A stretch of 64,000 nucleotides of DNA from RGIG8244 sp045639325 (GCA_045639325.1 JAZUCU010000038.1:89988-153987); one strand, 5' to 3'. Counted from the first letter of the stretch, positions 23,790-34,111 are shown. A program made the numbers and translations. The notes: a model not told the origin generated them from the letters alone.

Positions 23790-25844
23790 ATGAAAACATT
23801 CTCTTTTGCCAATGGTACCCGTTTTGTTTATGAGGAAACAAGCAAAAAACTGACACTCGCTTCTCTGTTCGGCATGACGACTGGGCATAATGGTGCCGAT
23901 TTTTCCATGACAGCTTCCGGAATGGCTGTGGTCAGTGTTGACTCCCAACGTTTGGAAGGTCCAAAATTTCAATACGAATGTTCTTCTGATTCCGTCGACC
24001 ATTTCCAATATTCTGCCACCGATAAAAATAATACCGTCCGTTTTGATGGCGAATGGTGTTTTGAATATGCATACGGTCTTGTTGCCTGCCGCAGTAAATT
24101 GACCAATACATCCGATAAAGCCGTGACGGTACGCCGTGCTTTGCCTCGCTGGACGTTTTCCTCCGGCGATTATGAGGTTTATTCCCAGTTGAGCCGTTGG
24201 GGCGCGGAAAATCAATTGCAGCGTACCGATTTTAACGGCGCTGGATTGGAATTGAAAGCCCGTGATGCCCGGTCGACTGCCGGAGCAACGCCGTTCTGTG
24301 CGATCAAAGACAAAGAAAACGGATTGGGGGCGGCATTCCATGTTATCCCGAAAGGCAACTGGATCATCCGGATTCATGGTGATGTGATCAGCAACGATTC
24401 CCCGAATCTGGTATTGGAAGCCGGTCTTGCGGATAACGATCTCTTCTTCCAGCTTGCCCCCGGTGAATCCATTGAATTGCCGGAAGTGCTGCTGCAGGAA
24501 ATGTCCTCCGGCGATATCCGGGACCTTACCATGCCGCTCCACCGGTATATGAACGAAAAGCGGCTCCCCGATGATTTCAAATTGCCGCCCATTGTTTATA
24601 ATTCCTGGCTCTATCGTTTCACGTCCTTTACCCGGGAACAGCTGACGGCCCAACTTCATGCCGCGAAAAAGATCGGATGCGAAGTCTTTGTCGTCGATGC
24701 CGGCTGGTTCGGAATTGACGCTTCCTGGGGTATGGTTGGCGACTGGCGGGAAAAGCCCGGTGCTCCCTTCTTCGGCAACATGAAAGATTTTGCGGATGAA
24801 GTCCGTGCTGCCGGTTTGAAATTCGGTTTCTGGATGGAGCCGGAACGGTATGCTGCCGGAATCCCTGTCCGTGAGGAACATCCGGAATGGTTCCCGGAGC
24901 ACACCAGCCGAATCGATGTGTTGCAGCCGGAAGCTGAAGAATATCTGTACAATGTTCTTGCGGAAAACATCCGCAAATTTGGCGCGGAATACATTAAACT
25001 GGATTTCAATGCCGATGTGGGCTATGATCATTACGGCATGGAACATTTCCAATACCGCATGAAAATTTATGACATTTATACCCGTCTCCGCAAAGAGTTT
25101 CCGACTCTGGTCGTTGAAAACTGCGGCTCCGGTTCTCTGAATTGCGATCTGATGACGGCGCAGGTATATAATCACGCCTTTATCAGTGACAATGCTCACC
25201 CCTATGAAACATTGCGGATCCGTCAGGGCACATTCCAGCGGTTCATTCCGGGCCGTGTCTATAACTGGGTAGTCATGCGGCCGGAACCGGAACGCCGGAC
25301 CCGTATTTCTCTGGAAGATCTGGTTCTTACCTGTGGCGCAGCGACCTGGGATGAAGCACAGCTTATCAGCTTGAGATATGTTATGATTTCCGCATTGCTT
25401 GGGATTCCCGGATTCACCGGTGAACTTGCCGAATTCTCACCGGAAATGCTGGATAAAATCGCAGCTTACGTGAAATTCTATAAGAATTACCGGGCGTTCT
25501 TCACCAAGTCAGCAGTCCGCATGTTGACGCCTGCCGATAACAAGGTGACGGATTACGAAAAATATCTGGCGTTCCAGATGCAGGATCATGAAAAAGAGGA
25601 TTCGCTGGTCTTTGTCTTCTCCAATCCGTCTTCCCACCGTTCGGTTCGGAATTTCCGCCTCAGCAATCTTTCTCCTGAGAAAAAGTACAGAGTGGAACAG
25701 CTTTTCGCCGGTCATCCCATGCAGCCGACGATAATTCTTTCCGGTGAACAATTGATGAAGTACGGCATGCCGACGGTGTTGATTGCCAATCAGCATGTGC
25801 GCCACAGTGCCGCCTTGTACCGGGTGACACCGTCAGCCGAATAA
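23790..25844 (+). CDS. Alpha-galactosidase, glycoside hydrolase family 36
   Basis: This 684-residue enzyme has no signal peptide, so it is probably cytosolic. It shows an N-terminal beta-sandwich, the barrel signature VFVVDAGWFG near residue 298, the nucleophile Asp405 in KLDFNAD and the acid/base Asp467 in ISDNAHP, and a C-terminal beta domain. It would release alpha-1,6-linked galactose from raffinose-type sugars. AAGGAATATG precedes the start. It lies 13 bases after uvrB, probably by chance rather than function. Its end overlaps the convergent polymerase gene by 12 bases. Confidence 0.9.
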   Translation: MKTFSFANGTRFVYEETSKKLTLASLFGMTTGHNGADFSMTASGMAVVSVDSQRLEGPKFQYECSSDSVDHFQYSATDKNNTVRFDGEWCFEYAYGLVACRSKLTNTSDKAVTVRRALPRWTFSSGDYEVYSQLSRWGAENQLQRTDFNGAGLELKARDARSTAGATPFCAIKDKENGLGAAFHVIPKGNWIIRIHGDVISNDSPNLVLEAGLADNDLFFQLAPGESIELPEVLLQEMSSGDIRDLTMPLHRYMNEKRLPDDFKLPPIVYNSWLYRFTSFTREQLTAQLHAAKKIGCEVFVVDAGWFGIDASWGMVGDWREKPGAPFFGNMKDFADEVRAAGLKFGFWMEPERYAAGIPVREEHPEWFPEHTSRIDVLQPEAEEYLYNVLAENIRKFGAEYIKLDFNADVGYDHYGMEHFQYRMKIYDIYTRLRKEFPTLVVENCGSGSLNCDLMTAQVYNHAFISDNAHPYETLRIRQGTFQRFIPGRVYNWVVMRPEPERRTRISLEDLVLTCGAATWDEAQLISLRYVMISALLGIPGFTGELAEFSPEMLDKIAAYVKFYKNYRAFFTKSAVRMLTPADNKVTDYEKYLAFQMQDHEKEDSLVFVFSNPSSHRSVRNFRLSNLSPEKKYRVEQLFAGHPMQPTIILSGEQLMKYGMPTVLIANQHVRHSAALYRVTPSAE

Positions 25845-28052
25845 ATCCAGTTCGGGTTGTTCTCCGTCATTTTTGTTTGCGGGAAGATAAGGTGCGAATT
25901 TTTTCTGGAGCTCATTGAGTTTATCCAGATAATATTCCACATTTTCATCCCGCACGGATTCGTCGGCTTCCGAAAGCAGTTTTGCATTTTCCACTACGCT
26001 GACTTTCCGCTTTGTTCCGGTGATGTAGAACGAAATCTGATCGCCTTGCTTGTAGTCCCGTCCGGCACGCAATGCCAGTTCATAGGCTGCACTGCGCCGG
26101 AAAGAGGGCTCATTCATTTTCTTTTTATAACTTTCCGGTGAATCGGAAAGTGTTTCACTTTTTGCCAGTTCCGTGAAGGGCAGGGTGTGCTTTGTCAAGG
26201 CGTTTGTATATTCTTCATTGAGCATACGGACGGCTTCCGCATCTTCATGAAGAATGGCAAGAATGATCCGGTGCATATATTTCCGCTGAAACGGTTCCAG
26301 TCCACGTGATTTCAATGCGGCTCCGCTGATGGTCAATTCTCCATTCTGTTTCAGCAGGGCATAATTCTTGCTTTTGTAAGAGAACATGGCATCATATTTT
26401 TCATCGAATTCCACTTCGATTCCGTCGGGCAGAATCGAGGGAATGGTCCGTTCCAATGTTTCCACATCAATCTTGCCGGGCTGGAAATAAATACCGTCTG
26501 TATCCATTTCGATGATATTGGCATCATGTCGCTGCAGAAAATCCTGCATACTGGTCAAAATACGTCTGCCTTCGGTCGTCACCCGGTCTGCCATGTTATA
26601 ATCGTTAAGAAAGCCCTGTTCAAAGCCCAGATAACCGTAGAAAGAGTTGATCAGAATTTTGAACGTTGCCTGCAAGGCAGAATAATAATTCTTCCGTTCC
26701 GGTGTGTCCGCCTGACGCATGGCATCTTTCGCCGTCAAACGGAATTGACGGAGTTTTTCCAGAAGTTTCGGGAAAATTCCGAGCGTGTCACGGGCAGGTG
26801 TCCACTTTTGAGAGAGGATGATGGAGGGATACAGAGACCGTACGTCGCAATGCATCACATTCCGGAAAACTCCATCGGCAAAAGCTTTTGTCAATGCGCC
26901 GGAAAAGACTCTGGCGTGTTCGCCGTAGGGCATGGAGCGTTTCGCCCGGATGTATTCCGCCGTAAACATGCCATCGATTCGGGTCGCATTGCCGCGGACG
27001 ATACAATTCTGATAGGAGAGAGGGATAATCTGTGTCTGATAGAATGTTGCCGGAGAAAGAATCTTTGAGATGGCATCCGTTTCCCGTACGTCATCCAGAC
27101 AGTAAACAGCGGCTTTTTCGGGCGTATTCTGCCAGACCGTGTTCATGTCCGCCGCATCCACATAGACGCGGTCCGGGCTTGCCACTTTGAAATGTTTTGC
27201 AATCGTCTTCAACGAGTATCCATCCAGATCGCGTTTGACTGCATCGTAGAATAGCGCGAGGTGGTAGGTGTCTGCCACATGCCGTCCGTAAATATCATAC
27301 CGGGTATAATTCACAGTCCGTTCGGCCGCACTGAACCGGCTTGTCCGGCGTTTGATGACGGAGCCGTCTCTACCCAGAAGCAGTTTGAGTTTATACCGTT
27401 TTGCTCTTGTTTCCAGATAAGGCAAATCGAAACGGAAGAGATTGTGACCTTCCAGAATATCGGGATCCCGTTCCTGAATTAAGGTAATCATCCGTTCCAG
27501 CATGGCTTTTTCATCCATGTGTTGTGCGGAGATGACTTCTTCCCATCCGGTGCTGTCCCGGAGAGCGATCAATACAATGGCATCGCTTTCCCGTTCCGCA
27601 TTGGGAAAATCGTATCCGGGTGCACATAATGTTTCAATATCCAGCTGCAGACGGCGTACTTCATCAAAGCGCATCCCCGCGAATAAACGGATTTGATTCC
27701 GGATCAACACCTGCTGCGTCAGATCGTTGATGGCGCGCACCGGTGAATTGGGGGAGCCGGGGGTGATGGATGCCGTCGTTTTCAGAAATTTCTTAGCCTG
27801 TTCAAAAGCGTCGGCGGACGGGAAATTCACCAGATAACGGAACGGGGCATCGCCTTCCAGTTCTTCGATGGAGTCGATTGCCGGAAAACCGTGAAGCAGA
27901 GAGTCGCGGGTCATCAGCATGAACGGCTGAAAGGGAATTTTTTGCGTAATGACGCTGTCGTCTTCCTGCCGGATCCAGACGGTTGCATGATCATTGCCGG
28001 GTTCCAGAGCGGTGACACGTTGTATCGTGGATGGGATCAAATCGCGTAACAT
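25833..28052 (-). CDS. DNA polymerase, family B
   Basis: This 739-residue polymerase has a 3'-5' exonuclease with ExoI (LQLDIET), ExoII (GHNLFRFDLPYL) and ExoIII (YCLDDVRETD). Polymerase motif A is DVRSLYPSII, motif B KILINSFYGYLGF and motif C MDTDGIY. All catalytic acids are present, so it should be active. It resembles bacterial Pol II and archaeal PolB and may act in DNA repair or replication restart. The ATG at 28052 has GAAAGG upstream; a longer frame to 28121 would overlap the gene before it. The start follows the cardiolipin synthase stop by 20 bases. Confidence 0.92.
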   Translation of the reverse strand: MLRDLIPSTIQRVTALEPGNDHATVWIRQEDDSVITQKIPFQPFMLMTRDSLLHGFPAIDSIEELEGDAPFRYLVNFPSADAFEQAKKFLKTTASITPGSPNSPVRAINDLTQQVLIRNQIRLFAGMRFDEVRRLQLDIETLCAPGYDFPNAERESDAIVLIALRDSTGWEEVISAQHMDEKAMLERMITLIQERDPDILEGHNLFRFDLPYLETRAKRYKLKLLLGRDGSVIKRRTSRFSAAERTVNYTRYDIYGRHVADTYHLALFYDAVKRDLDGYSLKTIAKHFKVASPDRVYVDAADMNTVWQNTPEKAAVYCLDDVRETDAISKILSPATFYQTQIIPLSYQNCIVRGNATRIDGMFTAEYIRAKRSMPYGEHARVFSGALTKAFADGVFRNVMHCDVRSLYPSIILSQKWTPARDTLGIFPKLLEKLRQFRLTAKDAMRQADTPERKNYYSALQATFKILINSFYGYLGFEQGFLNDYNMADRVTTEGRRILTSMQDFLQRHDANIIEMDTDGIYFQPGKIDVETLERTIPSILPDGIEVEFDEKYDAMFSYKSKNYALLKQNGELTISGAALKSRGLEPFQRKYMHRIILAILHEDAEAVRMLNEEYTNALTKHTLPFTELAKSETLSDSPESYKKKMNEPSFRRSAAYELALRAGRDYKQGDQISFYITGTKRKVSVVENAKLLSEADESVRDENVEYYLDKLNELQKKFAPYLPANKNDGEQPELDLFG

Positions 28053-28072
28053 GGTAAGACCTTTCTGTTGTT

Positions 28073-29560
28073 TCAAAGTATGGGTGTGAAGAGGGCACAG
28101 AAACTTTGCGCCAGTCTGCACAGGGTTGATTGTGCTGCAATATCGGTAAGACGGATTTCCTCCGCCTGATTCATTTCCTGTAAAAGCTGCAGGTGGATCC
28201 GTTCAATAAAATCACCGCCGGTCACTGCAAGATCCAGTTCATAATTCAAACGGAAACTGCGGATATCACAATTGCTGGAACCGAACATGCACCATGTCCC
28301 ATCCACAAGCATGACTTTCGCATGAGAAAAAATGCCCTGCCGTTCCAGTATCCGGATTCCATCCTGACACAATGGTTCGTACAAGTTACGGGCTGCCATC
28401 TGCATGAACCAGTGATTATTGTTTGCGGGGAGCAGAATACGCACATCCACGCCGCGCCGGGCTGCCAGACGTAACGCTGTCACAAAGTCGCTGTCCGGCA
28501 CAAAGTATGGCGTACAAATCCAGAGAGATTTTTTTGCCGTCGCCGCCGCCGTGTAAAAACAGCGTTCCGAGCCCTGAAAATCGTAACCGTGACCGGAGGC
28601 GATGACGCGCAGAATATTATTGCCGCATTCTTCCGGCGTCGGGAAATGATCCGGTTGGAATACTTCAGCGGCGCTACTGCGGCTGGCAATACACCAGTCG
28701 CGGAGAAATACATTTTGGAGTTCGCCGACTGCTGGGCCCATAAGACGGCAATGGAGATCATGGATTGCGGCATTTTTTCTTTTGAACCGGAAGTTATCTG
28801 CGCTGATATTCAGTCCGCCGAGGAATGCAATTTTGCCATCCACGATCAATAATTTTCTGTGATTGCGGAGCTGATTCAGCCAGGGCGCAAGGAATACCGC
28901 CCGGGAAAATGCATGAATCTGCATATTCGGCGTTTTGCGGGAATACTTCCGGAAAAAGTGACTCGTCATTGCACCGAAACTGCCGAAACTGTCATAAATC
29001 ACCCGGACCTGTACGCCTTCTTTCGCTCGCTTTTCCATGGCGTTGAAAAGAATATGCCCGATCTTGTCATCCGCAATAATAAAGCTTTGCATGTGGATGC
29101 TTTTTTCTGCTTGATTGATCGCCTGAAGCATCGCCGGGTATGCCCCGTTCCCATCGCAGAGTAAGTCTGCCTTATTGCCTTTCAAGGGCGGCTGGGAGGC
29201 AAATTGACGGTCCAGCATTTGCAGATACGGTTCTGACGGCAGATCTTTTGCATGAAAACGGCTGATTTCATGACTGCGTTTGGAGAGCAGTTTATTGAGT
29301 TCCGGATTTTCTGCCGTTTCCACTTCGCCGCCGATTCGACTGACGCGATGTCCCAACGTATCCCGTCGGTTCAAACCGCAGCAGAGATAAAGTAAAACGC
29401 CCAGCGCGGGGAAGGCGAAGACGAAAAGCAGCCAGAGTTTCGCCCGCTCCGTTTCGTCGCGCATGTTAAGGAGAATATGAATCATCGCAGCAAAACTGCA
29501 TAGACACAGTATTGCCAGTGTGAATATCAGAATCACAGGTCGATCATGCAGCACTTCCAT
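28073..29560 (-). CDS. cls: Cardiolipin synthase (phospholipase D family)
   Basis: This 495-residue membrane enzyme condenses phosphatidylglycerol into cardiolipin. Two N-terminal hydrophobic helices (VILIFTLAILCLCSFAAMIHI and LWLLFVFAFPALGVLLYLCC) are followed by two HKD motifs: NHRKLLIVDGKIAFLGGLN near residue 235 and SHAKVMLVDGTWCMFGSSN near 410. A start at 29560 with AAGGAG upstream gives the standard layout. It lies between tsaD and the polymerase gene, with its own promoter candidate at 29585-29612. Confidence 0.92.
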   Translation of the reverse strand: MEVLHDRPVILIFTLAILCLCSFAAMIHILLNMRDETERAKLWLLFVFAFPALGVLLYLCCGLNRRDTLGHRVSRIGGEVETAENPELNKLLSKRSHEISRFHAKDLPSEPYLQMLDRQFASQPPLKGNKADLLCDGNGAYPAMLQAINQAEKSIHMQSFIIADDKIGHILFNAMEKRAKEGVQVRVIYDSFGSFGAMTSHFFRKYSRKTPNMQIHAFSRAVFLAPWLNQLRNHRKLLIVDGKIAFLGGLNISADNFRFKRKNAAIHDLHCRLMGPAVGELQNVFLRDWCIASRSSAAEVFQPDHFPTPEECGNNILRVIASGHGYDFQGSERCFYTAAATAKKSLWICTPYFVPDSDFVTALRLAARRGVDVRILLPANNNHWFMQMAARNLYEPLCQDGIRILERQGIFSHAKVMLVDGTWCMFGSSNCDIRSFRLNYELDLAVTGGDFIERIHLQLLQEMNQAEEIRLTDIAAQSTLCRLAQSFCALFTPIL

Positions 29561-29584
29561 CGTTATTTTCTCCTTTCTCTCTGT

Positions 29585-29612
29585 AATATACAGGGGACAG
29601 CGAAAAAAACAA
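29585..29612 (-). promoter_or_regulatory. Candidate promoter of cardiolipin synthase and polymerase
   Basis: On the minus strand TTGTTT (29612-29607), a 16-base spacer and TATATT (29590-29585) in the context GTATATTACAG. It suggests these two genes can be transcribed apart from the tig-clp-tsaD genes. Confidence 0.5.
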
Positions 29613-29638
29613 GTGCACAAATGATTTTTTAATGCCGC

Positions 29639-30703
29639 TTACGGTAAACGGGTTTCCAGCGGGAGACGTGCTTTTGCGTCAAGGGACAGATCATCGAACT
29701 GCCCTGCGCGGTAGTAATAATATCCCAAACCGCCGACCATTGCGCCGTTGTCGGTACAATATTTTTTCTGGGCTGCAATGACACGCAGATTTTTCGGTGC
29801 GCTTTCCAGGAACCGGGTACGCAATGCCCCGTTACATGCTACACCACCGCAGAGAATCGCTGTTTTTGCGCCGTAAACTTTTGCTGCATCAAAGGCTTTT
29901 TTGCAGAGAACATCCACAATGGCTTCCTGATAAGAGGCCAAGGTGTCGTACAGGAATTGACCTTCCAGTTTTTCAGAACCGCCATTGCGCTGAACATGGT
30001 ACAGCAAGGAGGTTTTCAGACCGCTGAAACTGAAGTGGAAACGGTTCGCCGGATCAAGGGCTTTTCCTGCCGCACCCGTCAGGGAACGGGGGAATTGGTA
30101 CGCATCAATTTTGCCATTCTGAGCCAGCCGTTCAATGACCGGTCCGCCGGGATAACCCAGGTTTAACAGCTTTGCTGCTTTGTCAAAAGCTTCACCGGCT
30201 GCATCGTCAAGAGTGGTTCCGATCAGCTGGGCGACTTTATCTTCCCGCAGGAGAACGATTGATGTATGTCCGCCGGAGACGACCAGTGCCAGCATGGGGT
30301 AAAGGGAGGGATCATCCAGCGCGGCGGAATCATTATCAAGGAATGTTCCGCAGATGTGCGCCAGAAAATGATTGATCCCGATCAGCGGCAGATTGTAAGT
30401 ATTGGCAAATCCTTTGGCAAAATGAATTCCCACCAGCAATGCGGGAATCAGCCCCGGTGCGTGTGTAATTGCCACGGCGGAAAGTTGTTCCGGCGTGATA
30501 TTTGCTTTCTGCAATGCTTCTTCCACAACCGGATTGATCGCTGTCAGGTGTTCCCGTGCAGCCAATTCCGGAATGACACCGCCATAAGGCGCATGTTTTG
30601 CAATCTGTGTGGCAACGGAGCAGGAAATCACTTTCTGCCCATTTTCCACAACGGCGGCGGAAGTTTCATCACAACTTGTTTCGATACCCAGGATCAATGC
30701 CAT
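29639..30703 (-). CDS. tsaD: tRNA N6-adenosine threonylcarbamoyltransferase TsaD
   Basis: This 354-residue ASKHA-fold enzyme transfers the threonylcarbamoyl group to A37 of ANN-decoding tRNAs. It starts ILGIETSCDETSAAVV, has the metal His pair H112-x3-H116 (NHFLAH), VVSGGHT near 150 and the C-terminal ILCGGVACNGALR and YCTDNGAMVG. The length is typical. It lies 21 bases after clpX, a common neighbourhood of housekeeping genes, and its upstream site is only weakly AGG-like, so translation may depend on coupling. Confidence 0.96.
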   Translation of the reverse strand: MALILGIETSCDETSAAVVENGQKVISCSVATQIAKHAPYGGVIPELAAREHLTAINPVVEEALQKANITPEQLSAVAITHAPGLIPALLVGIHFAKGFANTYNLPLIGINHFLAHICGTFLDNDSAALDDPSLYPMLALVVSGGHTSIVLLREDKVAQLIGTTLDDAAGEAFDKAAKLLNLGYPGGPVIERLAQNGKIDAYQFPRSLTGAAGKALDPANRFHFSFSGLKTSLLYHVQRNGGSEKLEGQFLYDTLASYQEAIVDVLCKKAFDAAKVYGAKTAILCGGVACNGALRTRFLESAPKNLRVIAAQKKYCTDNGAMVGGLGYYYYRAGQFDDLSLDAKARLPLETRLP

Positions 30704-30724
30704 ATTACGTGCCTGTCTGTGTGA

Positions 30725-31978
30725 TTATTTATACTTTAATTCAGGCTCTTTGCCTTCCACGGTTTCCGCTGTAATGATACATTCTTTCACGTCTTTTTCA
30801 GACGGAATGCGGAACATGATTTCCAGCATGAGCTTTTCCAGAAGAGAACGCAGTCCGCGGGCGCCAGTACCTTTGCTGGCTGCCTTTTCTGCAATCGCTT
30901 CCAGAGCTTCTTTACGGAATGTGAGTTTCACACCTTCCATATCAAGCAATTTTGCAAACTGACGTGTCACCGCATTTTTCGGCTCAGTCAGAATCTGCAT
31001 CAATGCATCCTTCGTCAACGGTTCCAACGTTGTGAGAACGGGGAGACGTCCCACAAATTCAGGAATCAGACCGAAACGGACCAGGTCTTCCGGTTCCGTC
31101 ATCATCAATGCACGGTTTGCATCCAGTTCCACATTCTGCTGCTGTTCCGCTTCTTTGCCGAACCCGAGAACGCGGCGGCCTACACGGCGCTGTACGATTT
31201 TGTCGAGTCCGACAAAGGCACCGCCGCAGATAAAGAGGATGTTGGTTGTATCCACACGGAGATATTCCTGTTCCGGATGTTTGCGTCCGCCTTTCGGGGG
31301 AACGTTTGCAACTGTACCTTCCAGGATTTTCAGCAAGGCCTGCTGGACACCTTCACCGGAGACGTCGCGGGTGATGGAAACGTTATCGTTCTTCCGCGCA
31401 ATCTTGTCGATTTCGTCAACGTAGATAATCCCCAGCTGAGCTTTTTCGATATCAAAGTTTGCCGCTTGAACAAGACGGAGAATGATATTTTCCACGTCTT
31501 CACCCACGTATCCGGCTTCGGTCAGCGTGGTGGCGTCTGCAATGCAGAACGGGACATCCAGCAATTCAGCCAGTGTGCGGGCGATCAAAGTCTTACCGGA
31601 ACCGGTGGGTCCGATCAGGAGAACGTTACTCTTTTCCAACTTAACGTCGGAATCATCTTTGTGGAGACATTTCAACCGTTTGTAATGGTTGTATACGGCA
31701 ACCGCAAGAGCCTTCTTGGTGTTATCCTGTCCGACAACATACTGATCCAGGACTTCCTTGATCTTTGCCGGGGGCGGCACTTTGAGAGACTCAATGTGAC
31801 TTGCCTGATGATTTGTTTTTTCTGCGGCGATCCGTTCCCCTGCATCGGTGAGGATCTGGGAGCAGATGTCAACACAGTGACGGCAGATTGCAACGCCGTG
31901 CTCGGTAATGACCATGCGCCCGGTTTCGGCAGATTCACTTTTGCCGCAGAATGAACAGGTTATTTTTTTGTTTGCCAT
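30725..31978 (-). CDS. clpX: ATP-dependent Clp protease ATP-binding subunit ClpX
   Basis: This 417-residue AAA+ unfoldase has an N-terminal zinc-binding domain (CSFCGKSE and CRHCVDIC), which recruits substrates. Walker A is GPTGSGKT near residue 125, Walker B is IIYVDEIDKI and the ClpP-binding loop shows as ILFICGGAFVGLDKIV. Sensor region RFGLIPEFVGRLPV follows. It works with ClpP encoded immediately upstream (9-base gap). Length and motifs are canonical. Confidence 0.97.
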   Translation of the reverse strand: MANKKITCSFCGKSESAETGRMVITEHGVAICRHCVDICSQILTDAGERIAAEKTNHQASHIESLKVPPPAKIKEVLDQYVVGQDNTKKALAVAVYNHYKRLKCLHKDDSDVKLEKSNVLLIGPTGSGKTLIARTLAELLDVPFCIADATTLTEAGYVGEDVENIILRLVQAANFDIEKAQLGIIYVDEIDKIARKNDNVSITRDVSGEGVQQALLKILEGTVANVPPKGGRKHPEQEYLRVDTTNILFICGGAFVGLDKIVQRRVGRRVLGFGKEAEQQQNVELDANRALMMTEPEDLVRFGLIPEFVGRLPVLTTLEPLTKDALMQILTEPKNAVTRQFAKLLDMEGVKLTFRKEALEAIAEKAASKGTGARGLRSLLEKLMLEIMFRIPSEKDVKECIITAETVEGKEPELKYK

Positions 31979-31987
31979 GATATCTGA

Positions 31988-32611
31988 TCACTTCTTTCCG
32001 TTTTCTGCTCCGGGACATGCTTTGTGCTTCAGAGCAACGTCAACAAGCCCGAATTTTGCTGCTTCTTCTGCCGACATGAAATTATCGCGGTCTGTGCTCA
32101 TTTCCACTTTCTTCACGGTCTGACCGGAATGATAGGCAATGATGGAATTGAGACGGGTACGCAATTTGAGAATTTCGCGTGCCTGAATATCAATATCGGA
32201 AGCTGTACCCTGAGCACCACCCCAGGGCTGATGAATCATGATCCGGGAGTTGGGCAGAGCAAAACGTTTACCTTTTGCTCCGGCGCAGAGAAGAACGGCA
32301 CCCATGCTGGCTGCCTGTCCGACGCAGTAGGTACGGACATCGCAGGACAGCATCTGCATGCAGTCATAGATTGCCAGACCGGCAGTAACAGAACCGCCGG
32401 GGGAATTGATATAGAGATCGATATCTTTCTTGGGATCTTCTGACTGCAGGAAAAGGAGTTCTGCCACGATCAGATTAGCAACATTGTCATCAATGGGCGT
32501 ACCGAGAAGAATGATACGATCTTTGAGAAGACGGGAATAGATATCATACCCGCGTTCCCCGGACCCTGTTTGTTCAATGACCATGGGGACGTAAAATGAT
32601 TTTGCATCCAT
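31988..32611 (-). CDS. clpP: ATP-dependent Clp protease proteolytic subunit ClpP
   Basis: This 207-residue serine protease has the catalytic Ser102 in GQAASMGA, His127 in NSRIMIHQPWGG and Asp176 in STDRDNFMS. It forms the tetradecameric chamber used with ClpX. The ATG at 32611 was chosen since AAAGG lies 11 bases upstream; a GTG four codons earlier is too close to that site. It sits between tig and clpX, the conserved order. Confidence 0.97.
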   Translation of the reverse strand: MDAKSFYVPMVIEQTGSGERGYDIYSRLLKDRIILLGTPIDDNVANLIVAELLFLQSEDPKKDIDLYINSPGGSVTAGLAIYDCMQMLSCDVRTYCVGQAASMGAVLLCAGAKGKRFALPNSRIMIHQPWGGAQGTASDIDIQAREILKLRTRLNSIIAYHSGQTVKKVEMSTDRDNFMSAEEAAKFGLVDVALKHKACPGAENGKK

Positions 32612-32680
32612 TTTAATAAACACCTTTCTTTATATTTAAATGATATAATTGACAGTCAGAAGATCTGCGAACACTCAACC

Positions 32681-34006
32681 TTATGCCCAGATTTTTTCGG
32701 CAACGGTGTGGAGAGTTTTGCCGATGAGGAGGTCTTCGTTGATTTCAGAAAGTCCATTGCCCTGTTCGAGCTGTTTGCGGACTTCTTCTTCTTTTCTGCC
32801 AGTGTACATGCACATCATGCGGATCTGAGCATCCAATTCTTCCTTGGAGACTTCGATACCTTCTGCTTTAGCGATTGTGCGGACGATGAAGAATTTACGG
32901 ACGTAATCTTCCGCAGCTTTCTTTGCATCAGCGAGGTGCTGTTCCTGATTCTTCTTGAATTCTTCCACGTCTTCCTGAGAACGGACGAGCTGGTTGATCA
33001 GGCGGTTGAATTCGCGCTGTGTGACTTCAGCAACCATGCTTTCGGGGAGTGTGAAAGCAGGAGTTTTTTCCAACAGAGTTTCCAACAGTTTTGTCTGTTT
33101 CTTTTCTGCTGTTTCGCCTTTGAGTTCGTTTTCAGCCATTGTGCGGAAGTTTTCCATCATCTTTTCGACGGATTCGATTTTCATCTTGTCTGCAAGAGCC
33201 TGATCATCTTTGAGTTCAACTTTGCGCTGACCATCATTGATTTTGACTTTGTAGTTGACTTTTGCACCGCGGAGTTCTTCCTGGCGCCAGTCAGCCGGGA
33301 ATTCTGCTGTGAATGTGTATTCGCCGCCTTTGACGCCGCCTTTGAGAGCAGCATTCATGCCCGGGATCTGTTCCGGTTCGATGATGTGCAGCCAGGATTC
33401 GTCCGCTTTTACAGCGCGGGCAAGAGCCGGAGCTGCGTTTTCAGGCAGAGCGAAATCGGATTCATAAGAAACCTTGAGCATGTCGCCATCCTGAACTTCG
33501 CCGTCGAGGGGCGCGTATTCAGCATAGATCTGCTTCATGTATGCCAGACGGTCAGCGATGCGTTTTTCGATGTCATCAACAACGATTTCGGGTTTTTCGA
33601 AAGCTTTGAAATCGGGAACTTCAACAGCCGGAGCAACTTCAACTGTGATGTCGAAAGCATATTCTTTTGCTTCTTCCGGTTTTGCAGCTGCATTCATTCT
33701 GCCGAATGCGATCACATCCATTTCGCCGGATGTTTTTTCGGAGAATGTTGCGAAACCGATCTGCTGGAGCTGACGTTCCACATCTTCCTGGATGTAATCA
33801 GCATAGCGGGCTTTGACCATGGAGATGGGAGCTTTACCAGCGCGGAAGCCCGGGAGCTTGGCATATTTCATTGCGTTCTTTGCAGCATCTGTGTAAGCGG
33901 CAGCAACACCTTCTGCTGTGACTGTGAAATTGATCTGACGTGCACAGGGTGCAGTTTCTTTGCAATCGAAAGAGATTGCAGACTTGATGATTTCTTGACT
34001 TTTCAT
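32681..34006 (-). CDS. tig: Trigger factor, ribosome-associated chaperone
   Basis: This 441-residue protein is the peptidyl-prolyl isomerase-type chaperone that binds the ribosome exit tunnel. The ribosome-binding loop appears as GFRAGKAPISMV near residue 55. A PPIase-like FKBP domain follows in the middle (EVQDGDMLKVSY, AALKGGVKGGEYTF), then a helical C-terminus (LLEKTPAFTLPESMV). AGAAGGATG lies upstream. The order tig-clpP-clpX is conserved. Confidence 0.94.
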   Translation of the reverse strand: MKSQEIIKSAISFDCKETAPCARQINFTVTAEGVAAAYTDAAKNAMKYAKLPGFRAGKAPISMVKARYADYIQEDVERQLQQIGFATFSEKTSGEMDVIAFGRMNAAAKPEEAKEYAFDITVEVAPAVEVPDFKAFEKPEIVVDDIEKRIADRLAYMKQIYAEYAPLDGEVQDGDMLKVSYESDFALPENAAPALARAVKADESWLHIIEPEQIPGMNAALKGGVKGGEYTFTAEFPADWRQEELRGAKVNYKVKINDGQRKVELKDDQALADKMKIESVEKMMENFRTMAENELKGETAEKKQTKLLETLLEKTPAFTLPESMVAEVTQREFNRLINQLVRSQEDVEEFKKNQEQHLADAKKAAEDYVRKFFIVRTIAKAEGIEVSKEELDAQIRMMCMYTGRKEEEVRKQLEQGNGLSEINEDLLIGKTLHTVAEKIWA

Positions 34007-34081
34007 GTTTTCATCCTTCTGAGATTATATTAATGTGAAAAATTAAACGACTGTTTTTCCGACTGCTATGCCGGAATTAGT

Positions 34082-34111
34082 AATATACTCCCATTTTTTA
34101 AAAAAATCCAA
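34082..34111 (-). promoter_or_regulatory. Promoter of the tig-clpP-clpX-tsaD genes
   Basis: On the minus strand TTGGAT (34111-34106), an 18-base spacer and TATATT (34087-34082), followed by ACTAA. It lies about 76 bases upstream of the tig start. Confidence 0.5.

Noticed and set aside
32708..34033. 441-codon plus-strand frame opposite tig
   Set aside because: Phe/Cys/Asp-rich antisense shadow of trigger factor.
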